DNA of 64,000 nt, taken from assembly GCF_902726645.1 (NCBI RefSeq), contig NZ_CACVAO010000002.1, positions 26,109 through 90,108 of the forward strand, read 5' to 3'. This stretch comes from Halobacillus ihumii. GTDB taxonomy: Bacteria > Bacillota > Bacilli > Bacillales > Halobacillaceae. Made by a program: the position numbers and the translations under genes. Shown here in pieces: positions 34,839 to 44,471 of the stretch; positions within the stretch are counted from its first letter, which is position 1; every line of letters starts with the position of its first letter. The notes under the pieces were generated by a model that saw only the letters and a list, made by a program, of their open reading frames with translations, was not told the DNA's origin and did no database searches.

Positions 34839-35285
34839 CTACTGTTTCTTCTTATTTTTTACATCAACGGGTCTTATTTTAACAGAAAAATTTAATTCAG
34901 AAATATCACTTTTCTCTAGAAATTTATTTGCTATTTCTTTTATCTCTTTTTTAGTCGAGTTTAGAGTATTGTTCCTTGCAGGGATCTCAATTAAAAGTTC
35001 CCATCCATTTTCTGATGTGTATTGAATACCCTTACTTTCAAGGACTTTATAATCCTTTGCTTTTAACTCATTAGTAATTTTGCTAAAGATATTTGAATCT
35101 TTACTTTGCTCCTTTTCAATTTGTTCCATTTCTGATCTTACTTTTTTTTGACGTTCATGTCCTACCAATTCAGTTGAATTTTCTGCATTTACTTGATTTT
35201 GCTGAGACTTATCACTTTTTATAAAAATGAACATGATTACAATAAGAAAACTAACTAAAAGAACTCCAACACCAACCTTTTTCAA
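34839..35285 (-). CDS. Membrane-anchored hypothetical protein
   Basis: 148 aa. One N-terminal TM helix (GVGVLLVSFLIVIMFIFI), then a hydrophilic outer part with a Lys/Glu helix (RQKKVRSEMEQIEKEQ) and an alpha/beta C-terminus. No lipobox. Not recognised. Confidence 0.55.
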   Translation of the reverse strand: MKKVGVGVLLVSFLIVIMFIFIKSDKSQQNQVNAENSTELVGHERQKKVRSEMEQIEKEQSKDSNIFSKITNELKAKDYKVLESKGIQYTSENGWELLIEIPARNNTLNSTKKEIKEIANKFLEKSDISELNFSVKIRPVDVKNKKKQ

Positions 35286-35458
35286 GTTAAATTCCTCATT
35301 TCTTTTGGATAGTTGGTATATAGTATGTCCAACAAGAGTAACTAAGAAGAAAGGAATATATATTGATACATATCACACTTCGGTTAGTTTTGTGCATGCG
35401 CATAGAAGGCAATTACCGCGACGCTTATATCTTAATGGAATCCAGAATCCCTACGGGA

Positions 35459-36200
35459 CTATAATACAAATGTAATCACTCCATAAAGAATAACGGCAAT
35501 AATCAACCCAGTAAGGCTGTGTTTCAACTTATATCTTGAATAAGCTAATATTTCCATATCCATAATTTTAGACATAGTGACAGTCGTTCCACTGAGTGGA
35601 GATGTTAATCCTCCAAAGACCCCACATGCAAAAACAATCCCAATCGTAAGAGGAAGATAGATGCCTGATGTGGCTGCAAGTGACACACCTATGGGCATTA
35701 AAAGTCCCCAAGAACCCCATGTAGAGCCAACAAAGTAGGCCAGTATTGATCCTAATATAAATATAACAGGGGGAATAAAATTTGTCGGAATCCAACCAAG
35801 TGCGGCTGTTACAAAATTGGATAAGCCAAGGTCTTCAGTAGCTGAAGATAATCCCCAAACTAAAGCAAATAGAAGATGGCTGGCATTAGCTTATTTCCAC
35901 CTTCAAAAAAGTAACTAAATAATTTCTTTAGTGGATATTTTTCAATGAGAAGTAAACCAAATGTAACCAACAATGAAATAAGGATCGCAATAAACATGGA
36001 TTTTGACACATCAGCTTTAATAAATGCATCCAACATACTTCCAGTCTTCTTGTAGCCATCCCACCAAGATAAACCGATGGTCAGAATTAATGCTGTAATG
36101 ATTGGGATAAAGATATTAACGGGTCTGGATTCCAATTCCTTAGATGCTACCGGGTGCGAATCTTCCCAAACACGTTTTTTCCTTATTCTTATCCTTCCTT
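35459..36200 (-). pseudogene. NhaC-superfamily Na+/H+ antiporter, truncated and frameshifted
   Basis: The frame ending at 35860 gives TM segments (VNIFIPIITALILTIGLSWWDGY; SKSMFIAILISLLVTFGLLLI...KLMPAIFYLL) and stops. The next phase continues the same protein at once (ALVWGLSSATEDLGLSNFV...STWGSWGLLMPIGVSLA...GGLTSPLSGTTVTMSKI). One base is lost near 35868 and the N-terminal half is missing, so the gene is dead. Confidence 0.7.
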
Positions 36201-36274
36201 GGACATCAGTACAAGACAAAAGGGGAGGATTATTTCTAAAAAGTCCTCTGATTTTGAAGAAAATTTCTAATATA

Positions 36275-36574
36275 TTAAAGGGGTTCAAATATATTAGGAA
36301 ACATCGTTTGAAGTTTAGCATAATTAAACCATACTAATAATAGGGAAAATCCAATAAAAAGCAAACTATATATCACCAATTGCTGTCCAGATTTTACATT
36401 GTGGTATACATGTACAGAGATGAAAAAAATTGTTGTTGCAATTAAAATAAATGCTATACCAGAAAGAATTACTACAAAAGTGAGATCATCAAAGTAAATC
36501 ATAAAATATAAAAACCATGAACATATAGCTAAAGTCCCAATAAAATAAAGATTTTTTTCGTCATCATAAAGCAT
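36275..36574 (-). CDS. Three-TM hypothetical membrane protein
   Basis: 99 aa, ATG after AAAGGGG. Three hydrophobic helices (about 10-28, 32-54, 65-83) and a short cytosolic start (MLYDDEKN). Not recognised. It precedes the antiporter remnant on the same strand. Confidence 0.5.
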   Translation of the reverse strand: MLYDDEKNLYFIGTLAICSWFLYFMIYFDDLTFVVILSGIAFILIATTIFFISVHVYHNVKSGQQLVIYSLLFIGFSLLLVWFNYAKLQTMFPNIFEPL

Positions 36575-36768
36575 CTCTCTTTAACCCCTTTCCCACTTTT
36601 AGAATTTATCTTCTTTTCCGCACGTTCTTTTGTTGTATGAATAAAGTGTTGTGGATTTATCATATTGTTAGAATATACTTTGCCACTTCCATTTTTTTAT
36701 CCCTAAAGAATGTATTCGGATGTAGGTTGGACAATATGTAAGACAAGAATGAAAAAATAAAGGGAAAA

Positions 36769-36796
36769 CCTGTTATGAAGGTCTTCCCTTTTGGAG
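36769..36796. terminator. Terminator downstream of qoxABCD
   Basis: AAGGGAA..CCT and AGG..TTCCCTT pair around GTTATGA. On the minus strand it is followed by TTTATTTTTT, suiting the qox operon. Confidence 0.65.
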
Positions 36797-36921
36797 ATAC
36801 ATGTCCAATTATCCGAAGTGTTGGTAGCTAGGTATCTGTAATTTCAGTGTTAGTAAACTTGTTACCCTTGCCGGTTCCAAAGGTTTGATAGAAACTGGCT
36901 CTTACTCTGTTTAATAATGAG

Positions 36922-37224
36922 TTACATCCCATTCATGAGCCAAACGGATCCACCAACAACAATTAATGCGACTGTACCCCCGTATACCAAGGCTGAAATT
37001 TGGAAAGCTTTTTCGTGTTCACTTAAGTGCATGAACATGATTAATTGAACGAGCAGTTGGGCTGAGGCCAAAGCTAGAATCACTATAATCGTAGCTTTCG
37101 CAGTTAAGGAAAGCGAAAAAACAACCCAGAGTGCGGCCACCGTCAAAATGATGGATAGAACAAAACCAATAACTTGTTTCCAGGGAAATCCATGATGCTC
37201 TTCAAATTTTATATTCTCTCTCAT
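36922..37224 (-). CDS. qoxD: Quinol oxidase subunit IV (QoxD)
   Basis: 100 aa with three TM helices and the LIMFMHLSEHEKAF signature of bacterial oxidase subunit IV. Last gene of the operon, ending two bases after subunit III begins its stop region. Assists assembly of the Cu site in subunit I (family knowledge). Confidence 0.88.
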   Translation of the reverse strand: MRENIKFEEHHGFPWKQVIGFVLSIILTVAALWVVFSLSLTAKATIIVILALASAQLLVQLIMFMHLSEHEKAFQISALVYGGTVALIVVGGSVWLMNGM

Positions 37225-37225
37225 T

Positions 37226-37843
37226 TTATAGCACCATCCCTATTAAATAGACTGCGGTAAATATAAAAATCCACATCACGTCAAGAAAATGCCAGTAAAG
37301 GCCTCCAATGAAGAGCTTTCTTGATGTGACCGTGTTAATGCCTTCCCTAGCAACTTGGACAAGAATAAACGAAATCCATATGATTCCAAAGGTTACATGA
37401 ACTCCGTGCGTGCCAACAAGAACAAAAAACGCTGACCAAAACGCACTTGTAGAAATATTGACCCCTTCTGAAACATAAGTGATAAATTCATTAATTTCCA
37501 TTCCTAGGAAGCTAACGCCCAACAATAATGTAATGATCATCCATACGACTACGCCTTTCGTGTTTCGTCGGCGCAATTCATGGGTTGCAAGGCCGGATGT
37601 AAAACTACTAATTAACAGAAGAAACGTTTGTATAACAACGCCCTTGATCTCGAATATTTCCTCTGCGGTCGGACCGTCAGCCGTGCGGTCAAGATAGACA
37701 AGGTACACAGCAAACAAAGAAGCAAATAAAACAATCTCAGCTGCAAGGAATAACCAGAAGCCGATGATCTTAACTCTACCTTCTTCATTGGCATATTCTA
37801 AGGGAATATTTTTTTGTATGGTAGATTCGTTCGCTTTACTCAT
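37226..37843 (-). CDS. qoxC: Quinol oxidase subunit III (QoxC)
   Basis: 205 aa from ATG 37843 (GGGAGG upstream), overlapping the qoxB end. Five TM helices with IIGFWLFLAAEIVLFASLFAVY, GTHGVHVTFGI and LYWHFLDVMWIFIF, the standard subunit III motifs. The longer frame to 37921 lacks a ribosome site. Confidence 0.92.
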   Translation of the reverse strand: MSKANESTIQKNIPLEYANEEGRVKIIGFWLFLAAEIVLFASLFAVYLVYLDRTADGPTAEEIFEIKGVVIQTFLLLISSFTSGLATHELRRRNTKGVVVWMIITLLLGVSFLGMEINEFITYVSEGVNISTSAFWSAFFVLVGTHGVHVTFGIIWISFILVQVAREGINTVTSRKLFIGGLYWHFLDVMWIFIFTAVYLIGMVL

Positions 37844-39815
37844 CGATTCGATCCTCCCTCGCTGCACGTTCACGACGTTTAATTTCTCTTGAACTGATAT
37901 GATAACCCTCATCTTTATCAAAAGTTCTAAGAATCATAATCACACCGACCCCTACGAGGCCCAAGATTCCCATCCACATCCACTCCCATACAAACCCGAA
38001 TCCGGATATGAAGAAAAAGAGGGACATCATGAATGGTTGCCCAGAATCGTCTGGCATATGAATCGGTTTGTAAGGTTCTTTTTCTTTTTTCTTAGTCTTA
38101 TTTTCTTTCTTCATTATCCAAAAGGCATCTAACCCTTTCACTTTAGGGACGTGAGCAAAATTGTACTCCGGAGCAGGAGAAGGGATGGACCATTCAAGTG
38201 TGCGACCGTCCCATGGATCGCCAGTTTTATCTCGTTCTCCGTAGCGAGCACTGTAGTAAATGTTGTAAACGATTATGGCAAACGCAATTCCCATCGCGTA
38301 AGCACCTAAAGTTTCAATAAAGTTCAATGTTGTCCAGCCTAATCCTTCTTCGTAGGTATAAACACGTCGTGTCATACCCATTAGACCAACTATATACATC
38401 GGAACAAACGTTACATTAAATCCGACAACAAACAGCCAAAATGCCCATTTACCTAGTCGTTCGTTCAATTTATGACCAAACATCTTCGGCCACCAATAAT
38501 GAAGTCCCGCAAAAATGGAGAAGACTGTACCGGAAATTAAGACATAATGGAAGTGCGAAATGAGAAAATAACTGTTGTGATACTGATAATCGGCCGGGGC
38601 GCTTGCTAGCATGACTCCTGTAGCACCACCGATCACAAAATTAGGCATGAATCCAAGTGCCCACAAATGGGCTGTTGTGAATTTAATTTTGCCTTTATAC
38701 AGGGTAAGCAGCCAATTGAAAATTTTCACCCCTGTTGGTATCGCAATGGCCATCGTTGAAATGGAAAAGAAAGAGTTTGCTGCAGGTTCGCTTCCCATTG
38801 TAAAAAAGTGATGAACCCATACAACAAAGCTCAATAGGGAAATGATAATCATTGAGTACACCATGGCTTTGTAACCAAATAATCTTTTACGGGCAAATGT
38901 ACTGATTACCTCTGAGAAAATACCGAAAGCTGGCAAAATTAAAATGTAGACCTCCGGATGTCCCCATAACCAGAACAAATTCACATACATTTCTGGTAAA
39001 CCTTCACCCATCACAGTAAAAAAGTGTGATCCGAATAGACGGTCAATCGTCAATAGCGCTAGAGCAATGGTCAGTACTGGAAAGGCAAAAAGGATAATGA
39101 TAGATGTAATCAGCGATGACCATGTGAAAATTGGCATACGCATAAGAGTCATCCCAGGTGCCCTCATTTTTAAGATGGTCGCGATAAAGTTGATACCGGT
39201 TGTCAATGTTCCAATACCAGCAATCTGCAAGCCAATTAAATAATAATTGATTTCTGGTCCGGGGCTTAAATTCCCGCCTGCAAGCGGTGGATAGTTCACC
39301 CATCCTGCATCGGGAGAGCCTCCGATTATGAATGACAAATTGAATAACATAGCTCCAGAGAAGAATAGCCAAAAACTAAGTGCATTTAAATAAGGAAACG
39401 CAACATCCCGTGCACCAATTTGTAAAGGCATTGCCACGTTGATTAAGCCGATGAGAAATGGCATGGCCATAAATAATAACATGATGGTTCCGTGAGTAGT
39501 GAAAACTTCATTGTATGTCTGGGCTTCCAAAAAATCCATATTCGGTAAAGCCAATTGTGTCCGTATCATTAGCGCATCTGCACCACCGCGGAACAGCATC
39601 AACATAGCAACAATAATGTACATAATTCCAATTTTTTTATGATCAACTGTGGTTAACCATTCCCGCCATAACCACTTCCACTTCTTTAAGTAGGTAAGGG
39701 TAAAGATAATCCCAATAGTTGTTAGGGCAATCATTACCTGTGCGGCGTATATAGTTGGGTCTCCCGTTACAAAAAACTCCCCTATAAGGAAATCCTTAAT
39801 CTCGCTTAGGTTCAT
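37836..39815 (-). CDS. qoxB: Quinol oxidase subunit I (QoxB)
   Basis: 659 aa from ATG 39815 (GAAGGTG upstream) rather than GTG 39824. Haem-copper oxidase core: TTHGTIMLLFMAMP, LFWLWGHPEVYILILP (CuB His and cross-linked Tyr), WVHHFFTMG (His pair) and HFHYVLISGTVFSIFAG (haem His ligands). The length and flanking subunits mark an aa3-600-type menaquinol oxidase, which reduces O2 and pumps protons. Confidence 0.95.
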   Translation of the reverse strand: MNLSEIKDFLIGEFFVTGDPTIYAAQVMIALTTIGIIFTLTYLKKWKWLWREWLTTVDHKKIGIMYIIVAMLMLFRGGADALMIRTQLALPNMDFLEAQTYNEVFTTHGTIMLLFMAMPFLIGLINVAMPLQIGARDVAFPYLNALSFWLFFSGAMLFNLSFIIGGSPDAGWVNYPPLAGGNLSPGPEINYYLIGLQIAGIGTLTTGINFIATILKMRAPGMTLMRMPIFTWSSLITSIIILFAFPVLTIALALLTIDRLFGSHFFTVMGEGLPEMYVNLFWLWGHPEVYILILPAFGIFSEVISTFARKRLFGYKAMVYSMIIISLLSFVVWVHHFFTMGSEPAANSFFSISTMAIAIPTGVKIFNWLLTLYKGKIKFTTAHLWALGFMPNFVIGGATGVMLASAPADYQYHNSYFLISHFHYVLISGTVFSIFAGLHYWWPKMFGHKLNERLGKWAFWLFVVGFNVTFVPMYIVGLMGMTRRVYTYEEGLGWTTLNFIETLGAYAMGIAFAIIVYNIYYSARYGERDKTGDPWDGRTLEWSIPSPAPEYNFAHVPKVKGLDAFWIMKKENKTKKKEKEPYKPIHMPDDSGQPFMMSLFFFISGFGFVWEWMWMGILGLVGVGVIMILRTFDKDEGYHISSREIKRRERAAREDRIDE

Positions 39816-40647
39816 TTTGTACACCTTCTTTCAGTTGCGTCATTTTAAAGTTTTCCGGATAAGAAGAGAAGGCCATTTTTCCAACGGTGCCGGGTATCAT
39901 AAGTTGTTTTGCTTGCTCTATAGTTAACTCAGGTTTGGTGGTCTTTATTTTTTTAACCCAGGCATTAAAATCTTGTTGGCTTTCAGCCGTAACCTTAAAT
40001 TTCATGTCGGCAAATCTTCTTCCAGTAAAATTGGCGCCTTTTCCTCTATAAACACCTTCTTCAGATGCCTCAAGAAACATTTGATCTTTCATCCCTGCCA
40101 TTGTGTATGATTGACCTCCTAATTGTGGTACCCAGAAGGAGTTCATCGCACCGGCAGACGTTAATATAAATTTAACCGGTACATCAACCGGGATATAAGC
40201 ATAATTCACCGTCTGAATACCTTGTTCAGGGTATTGAAAAATCCACTTCCACTGAGCTGACGTCACTTTGATGACTAACGGTTCTTGCTTAGGTGAAGGT
40301 GAAGTTTCTAAATCATAGGTTGCTTTAACTGTTGGCACAGCAAGTAGGGTAACAATAATGATCGGAATCACTGTCCACAAGACCTCCAGTTTTTTATTCC
40401 CCTCAATCTCTGGCGGTTCGTAATCTTTATTTTCAGGACGCTCTCGATACTTGTACACCACATAACCGAAGACAATAAACACTGGCACCAAGACAACACT
40501 CATCAATATAATCGAATAAATAATCAAATCATACTGTGTACTTGCAACAGGTCCCTTTGGATCAAGTACACCAGCGCTACATCCCGAAAGAATGAATAAC
40601 AAAGCAAAGGGACTAGCTATGTATTTCACAACAATTTTTATATTCAT
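39796..40647 (-). CDS. qoxA: Quinol oxidase subunit II lipoprotein (QoxA)
   Basis: 283 aa. Lipobox LFILSGC (Cys about 23), two TM helices, then a cupredoxin domain (VTSAQWKWIFQYPEQG; AGAMNSFWVPQLGGQSYTMAGM) without the CuA Cys/His ligands, as expected for a quinol rather than cytochrome c oxidase. First gene of qoxABCD; overlaps qoxB by 20 bases. Confidence 0.93.
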   Translation of the reverse strand: MNIKIVVKYIASPFALLFILSGCSAGVLDPKGPVASTQYDLIIYSIILMSVVLVPVFIVFGYVVYKYRERPENKDYEPPEIEGNKKLEVLWTVIPIIIVTLLAVPTVKATYDLETSPSPKQEPLVIKVTSAQWKWIFQYPEQGIQTVNYAYIPVDVPVKFILTSAGAMNSFWVPQLGGQSYTMAGMKDQMFLEASEEGVYRGKGANFTGRRFADMKFKVTAESQQDFNAWVKKIKTTKPELTIEQAKQLMIPGTVGKMAFSSYPENFKMTQLKEGVQNEPKRD

Positions 40648-40813
40648 ATAGGCTTATTTGATCCTCCTTCCACATTTGTACAAATGCTATTTCCTATCTA
40701 AGGCAAGCAAATGGAGTACTTGACAAAGAATAAAGGAAAAAGGAAGTCTAAAAAATGGAGTTCAATAAACCGTCAAAATTTCAACAAATAATTGTAATAA
40801 ATACTTCAATGTT

Positions 40814-40846
40814 TGTTCATATGTTCATAAATATAGTCTATGAACA
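40814..40846. promoter_or_regulatory. Candidate ArsR/CadC operator
   Basis: TGTTCATATGTTCATA (40814-40829) with an inverted TATGAACA (40839-40846), the word found in CadC/CzrA operators. It lies between qoxA and the divergent ArsR gene. A second cluster, ATATGAACATATGAACATA (41006-41024), overlaps that gene's start. Confidence 0.55.
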
Positions 40847-40997
40847 ACCTTATGTTCGTAAGGAGTTTCCTTGAAGAAGTAAGAATGAGGGTAAAAATAG
40901 GCGTAATTCTATCAAATAACCCCGCCCATAAATTGCAAAAAAACCCCTGAGTATCTGTAATAGGGTTGACCAATTACATCCGACATCCTAAGATGGG

Positions 40998-41396
40998 ATG
41001 GAATCATATGAACATATGAACATAATGAAGGATGTGTGCTATATTAATAATCATCATCAAAAGCACGTTTTTTCAGTAGAAAATAATGTAGATTGCATTA
41101 AAAGAAATTTAGTAGCTTATGATTTTGGCTTTTCAGTAAGTATGCTTAAAATCATGGCTAGCCCAACTAAACTAAAAGTTATCTTTGCTTTAACACAAAA
41201 GAACGAATTATCCGTAGGTGAAATGGCTACTATTATTGGCACATCTTCTGGGACAGCCTCCCATCATCTAAGTATATTAAGAAAACTGGGACTAGTAACA
41301 CTCCGAAAGGAACGAAAGGAATCATTGTATTCAATTAAAAGTGAGCAAATCAATAGCCTTGTTTTATCTATCGTCGATTTGGGAAGGACCATATGA
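40998..41396 (+). CDS. ArsR/SmtB-family metalloregulator (CadC-like)
   Basis: 132 aa (123 if it starts at ATG 41025, where MKDVC aligns with the CadC MKKKDTC start). Winged helix with recognition helix SSGTASHHLSILRKLGLV and the upstream MASPTKLKVIFALTQ segment typical of ArsR. An N-terminal Cys and His pair (CYINNHHQKH) could bind metal. No efflux gene follows: 41397-41633 holds only a 15-codon stub. Likely autoregulated through the TGAACATATG repeats. Confidence 0.8.
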   Translation: MESYEHMNIMKDVCYINNHHQKHVFSVENNVDCIKRNLVAYDFGFSVSMLKIMASPTKLKVIFALTQKNELSVGEMATIIGTSSGTASHHLSILRKLGLVTLRKERKESLYSIKSEQINSLVLSIVDLGRTI

Positions 41397-41645
41397 TACT
41401 TTGGGAGGATGGTTGCATGAATGCGTTATACCATGGCTCGAATTAATAGAAGAGGGTTAGTAGTTTCAAAAAAAGGGATACGGTCTTAATAGAAAAGAGG
41501 ATTCATTGAACCAAACACTTTTCTATATTATACTCTAGAGCACTGTAGTCGATAAAACACCGTCTTCACTGTGCTCATTACCCTGTTTTAATGCTCGGAT
41601 TCCTCAACTACCGAATCCCAATATTTATAAGGAGTGACTATTATA

Positions 41646-43547
41646 ATGAAGAATGTAAAAGGGGCATTTGGTAAGTTTCGAAACGGTTATATGACATCCA
41701 TCATACTTTTATGGTTAAAAACTTACGTTGTCTTAAGATTTTTGTTTGAGTTATCAGTAGAATCGTTACTAGAGGAAGTTATTCTATTCATTTCACCTTT
41801 AAGCTTCTCTATCTTGTTGTTTACACTTGTTCGATCAGACAAATTCATTAAAAATATTATCTACAAAGCATTGGCCAATCTATTAGCCACTGGTGTTTTG
41901 TACGCTAACTTGCTATACTATCGCTTTTTCAACGACTTTATCACTTTGCCTGTCGTTTTTCAGACTAAAAACTTTAGCGATTTAGGGGGAAGTACGGCTA
42001 CACTTGCTAAGCCTCTTGACGTTTTTATATTTATTGACATCATTGTGTTGACACTTGTTTCAATAGTGTTTGCTGCTAGAAGAAGAAAACCTAAAGCAGC
42101 AGTGCCTTTTAAACGTCGCTCCCGTCGTTTCGGTATTCTCATAGCCTTAAGTATTTTTGTGGTCAATGTCGGTTTGGCCTACATTGAGAGACCGGAATTG
42201 TTAACAAGAACTTTTGACCGAGAAATGCTGATGAAATATCTCGGTCCATACAACTATCAAATGTATGATGTAGTATTACAGTCAAACACGAAAGTTAAAA
42301 GAGCATTCGCCGAGAGTAGTGAATTAGCACCTATAAGATTATATACGGAGGCAACTCCTCATGGGATCAATGCCAAAATGTTTGGTAAAGCAAAAGGGAA
42401 AAATCTCATTCTTATCTCATTAGAATCGACCCAAAGCTTTGTGATCAATAACAAGGTGAATGGGAAGGAGATTACCCCATTTTTAAATGATTTAATTGAT
42501 AAAAGCTACTATTTCCCGAATTTTTATCAGCAAACAGGACAAGGGAAGACATCGGACTCCGAATTCCTTGTCGAAAACTCATTATATGGTTTGCCAAGTG
42601 GTGCTGTATTCTTTACGAATTCTCAAAATGAGTATAATGCAACACCAGAAATTTTAGGGAAATCTGGCTATGAATCGGCTGTTTTCCATGCTAATAATAA
42701 GAGTTTTTGGAATCGCAACATTATGTATCAAACCCTTGGGTATGATCGTTATTTTTCTCAAGAAGACTTTAATATTACTCCAGAAAAGTCAGCAGGTTGG
42801 GGGTTAAAAGATGAGTACCTCTACAAACAATCCATGAAATACTTGAATAATCTAAACGAACCTTTTTATGCAAAATATATTACCTTGACCAACCACTTCC
42901 CTTTTTCCTTAGAAGAGGAAGATGAGATTGTTTCGGAATGGGATTCTCAGGACGGCGTTTTTAACCGGTATTTTACAACAGTTAGCTATGAGGATAATGC
43001 ATTAAAACAATTTTTTAATAGGCTTAAAGAAAAAGGTCTATATAAGGATTCTCTTTTCGTCATTTATGGCGATCACAATGGTATATCAGACAATCACACT
43101 AAGGCAATGGAAAAATACCTTGGCAAACCACATACTCCGTACAGACACATCCAATTACAAAGAGTCCCACTCATTATTCATAATCCGGGACAAAAAGGCA
43201 AAGTCATGGAGACAGTGTCTGGACAAATTGATTTGAAACCAACCATCTTGCACTTGCTAGGTAAGCATATTAAAAACGATATCCAATTTGGAACAGATTT
43301 ATTTGCCAAAAAAAGAAAAGATTTTACCGTATTAAGGGACGGAAGTTTTATCACGGACAAGTATATCTACACGGAAGGGAAATGCTATCGCAAACCAAGT
43401 GGTAATGAAGTTGAGTCAAAACAATGCCAAGAATGGAAACCGATGGCTAAAGAGGAGTTAAACAAATCCGATCAAGTCGTTTACGGGGATCTATTAAGGT
43501 TTTTGCAGCCGTATTCTTCTAATGATAACCCTGACGTTGACGAATAA
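41646..43547 (+). CDS. LtaS-family lipoteichoic acid synthase
   Basis: 633 aa from ATG 41646 (AAGGAGTG upstream). Five N-terminal TM helices, then the extracellular sulfatase-like domain: LILISLESTQSF (metal Glu), GQGKTSDSEF (catalytic Thr about 302), FVIYGDHNG (metal Asp/His). Polymerises glycerol phosphate from phosphatidylglycerol onto the LTA anchor. Probably an extra paralogue; followed by its own terminator. Confidence 0.9.
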   Translation: MKNVKGAFGKFRNGYMTSIILLWLKTYVVLRFLFELSVESLLEEVILFISPLSFSILLFTLVRSDKFIKNIIYKALANLLATGVLYANLLYYRFFNDFITLPVVFQTKNFSDLGGSTATLAKPLDVFIFIDIIVLTLVSIVFAARRRKPKAAVPFKRRSRRFGILIALSIFVVNVGLAYIERPELLTRTFDREMLMKYLGPYNYQMYDVVLQSNTKVKRAFAESSELAPIRLYTEATPHGINAKMFGKAKGKNLILISLESTQSFVINNKVNGKEITPFLNDLIDKSYYFPNFYQQTGQGKTSDSEFLVENSLYGLPSGAVFFTNSQNEYNATPEILGKSGYESAVFHANNKSFWNRNIMYQTLGYDRYFSQEDFNITPEKSAGWGLKDEYLYKQSMKYLNNLNEPFYAKYITLTNHFPFSLEEEDEIVSEWDSQDGVFNRYFTTVSYEDNALKQFFNRLKEKGLYKDSLFVIYGDHNGISDNHTKAMEKYLGKPHTPYRHIQLQRVPLIIHNPGQKGKVMETVSGQIDLKPTILHLLGKHIKNDIQFGTDLFAKKRKDFTVLRDGSFITDKYIYTEGKCYRKPSGNEVESKQCQEWKPMAKEELNKSDQVVYGDLLRFLQPYSSNDNPDVDE

Positions 43548-43573
43548 TCCTTTGTTTCTATGATATGTTCGGA

Positions 43574-43614
43574 AGAGCAAGATAGTTTTCTATACGGCTA
43601 TCTTGCTCTTTTTA
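43574..43614 (+). terminator. Terminator after ltaS-like gene
   Basis: AGAGCAAGATAG/CTATCTTGCTCT followed by TTTTTA. Confidence 0.85.
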
Positions 43615-43762
43615 TATTTGCTATATTCTAGGGTATTATTATCCCCAGATGACCTTCTGTCATTCTCGAACCATAAAATTAAGTAAAAAGCTGTAATCTT
43701 TAAGTGATTTTTATCTATAATTAATAGACTAACTTTTTTAAACGAAAGCCAGGTGTTCAATA

Positions 43763-44146
43763 ATGGACAAGACGAATCATCGAGACGCATATTTTGATAA
43801 TGCTAAGTTTTTACTTATCTTTTTGGTGGTTTTTGGACATGTCATTAGCCCTTTGAAACATGACAATCAACTGTTGTTTGCGCTTTATACGGCCATTTAT
43901 CTATTCCATATGCCTGGGTTCGCTTTAATGTCAGGTTACTTTGCAAAGAAGTATCAACGAAAAGGGTACATCTTAAGCATCACTAAGAAGCTGTTACTAC
44001 CTTATCTCTTATTTCAAGTCATTTATAGTGTTTATTATTATATGACTGGGAAGGAAACAACCCTAACTATTAATTTATTTCAGCCTCACTGGACACTTTG
44101 GTTTCTATTAAGTTTGTTTTGTTGGCACCTTCTCTTATTTCTTGTA
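43763..44146 (+). pseudogene. Acyltransferase-3-like membrane protein, 5' part (interrupted by transposon)
   Basis: Codes for MDKTNHRDAYFDNAKFLLIFLVVFGH..., LFHMPGFALMSGYF and LPYLLFQVIYS, the start of a fucose-4-O-acetylase/OatA-type ten-TM acyltransferase. The native frame ends at the TTGTA duplication (44142-44146). Beyond it the ORF runs into the transposon repeat and stops at 44212. Its 3' part begins at 59467. Confidence 0.85.
44142..44146. repeat. Target-site duplication TTGTA, left copy
   Basis: Identical TTGTA at 59467-59471. Removing 44147-59471 gives ...CTT GTA GGA AGA TTT AAA..., a continuous acyltransferase frame. Confidence 0.9.
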
Positions 44147-44184
44147 GGGGTAGCGTCAGGAAAATGCGGATTTACAACGGTAAG
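44147..44184 (+). repeat. Unit A left inverted repeat
   Basis: 38 bp, GGGGTAGCGTCAGGAAAATG... ending ACGGTAAG; matches the complement of 51288-51325 except one base. Confidence 0.9.
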
Positions 44185-44236
44185 AAAAAGGCACCATTTC
44201 TCTTTTTTGTAGGATGAAATGGTGTCTTTTGTTATT
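44183..44236 (+). terminator. Terminator just inside unit A
   Basis: AGGCACCATTTC and GAAATGGTGTC pair around TCTTTTTTGTAGGAT, followed by TTTTG. It may shield the cargo from read-through of the host gene. Confidence 0.65.
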
Positions 44237-44365
44237 TAAGAGATACCTGATGAACTTTTCAGTGTTTTTAACCCAGTTGGTTCCTTAATAATCTCATCAA
44301 GTGTTATGGAGGAAAGAGGGTAGTTTAGGTAATGTAAGCCCTTTCAAATAAATGTAGTTTTTGTA

Positions 44366-44394
44366 TTGCTAAATTTTTGGAATTGGGCTACAAT
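44366..44394 (+). promoter_or_regulatory. Promoter of the RiPP operon
   Basis: TTGCTA (44366-44371), 17-base spacer, TACAAT (44389-44394), about 75 bases before the MFS gene start. Confidence 0.6.
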
Positions 44395-44471
44395 TCTCAC
44401 TAGGAAATACTTTATTTGGAAACGATAGGTGACTAATACACTCATATACACAACATAGAAAGGATTTAAAA

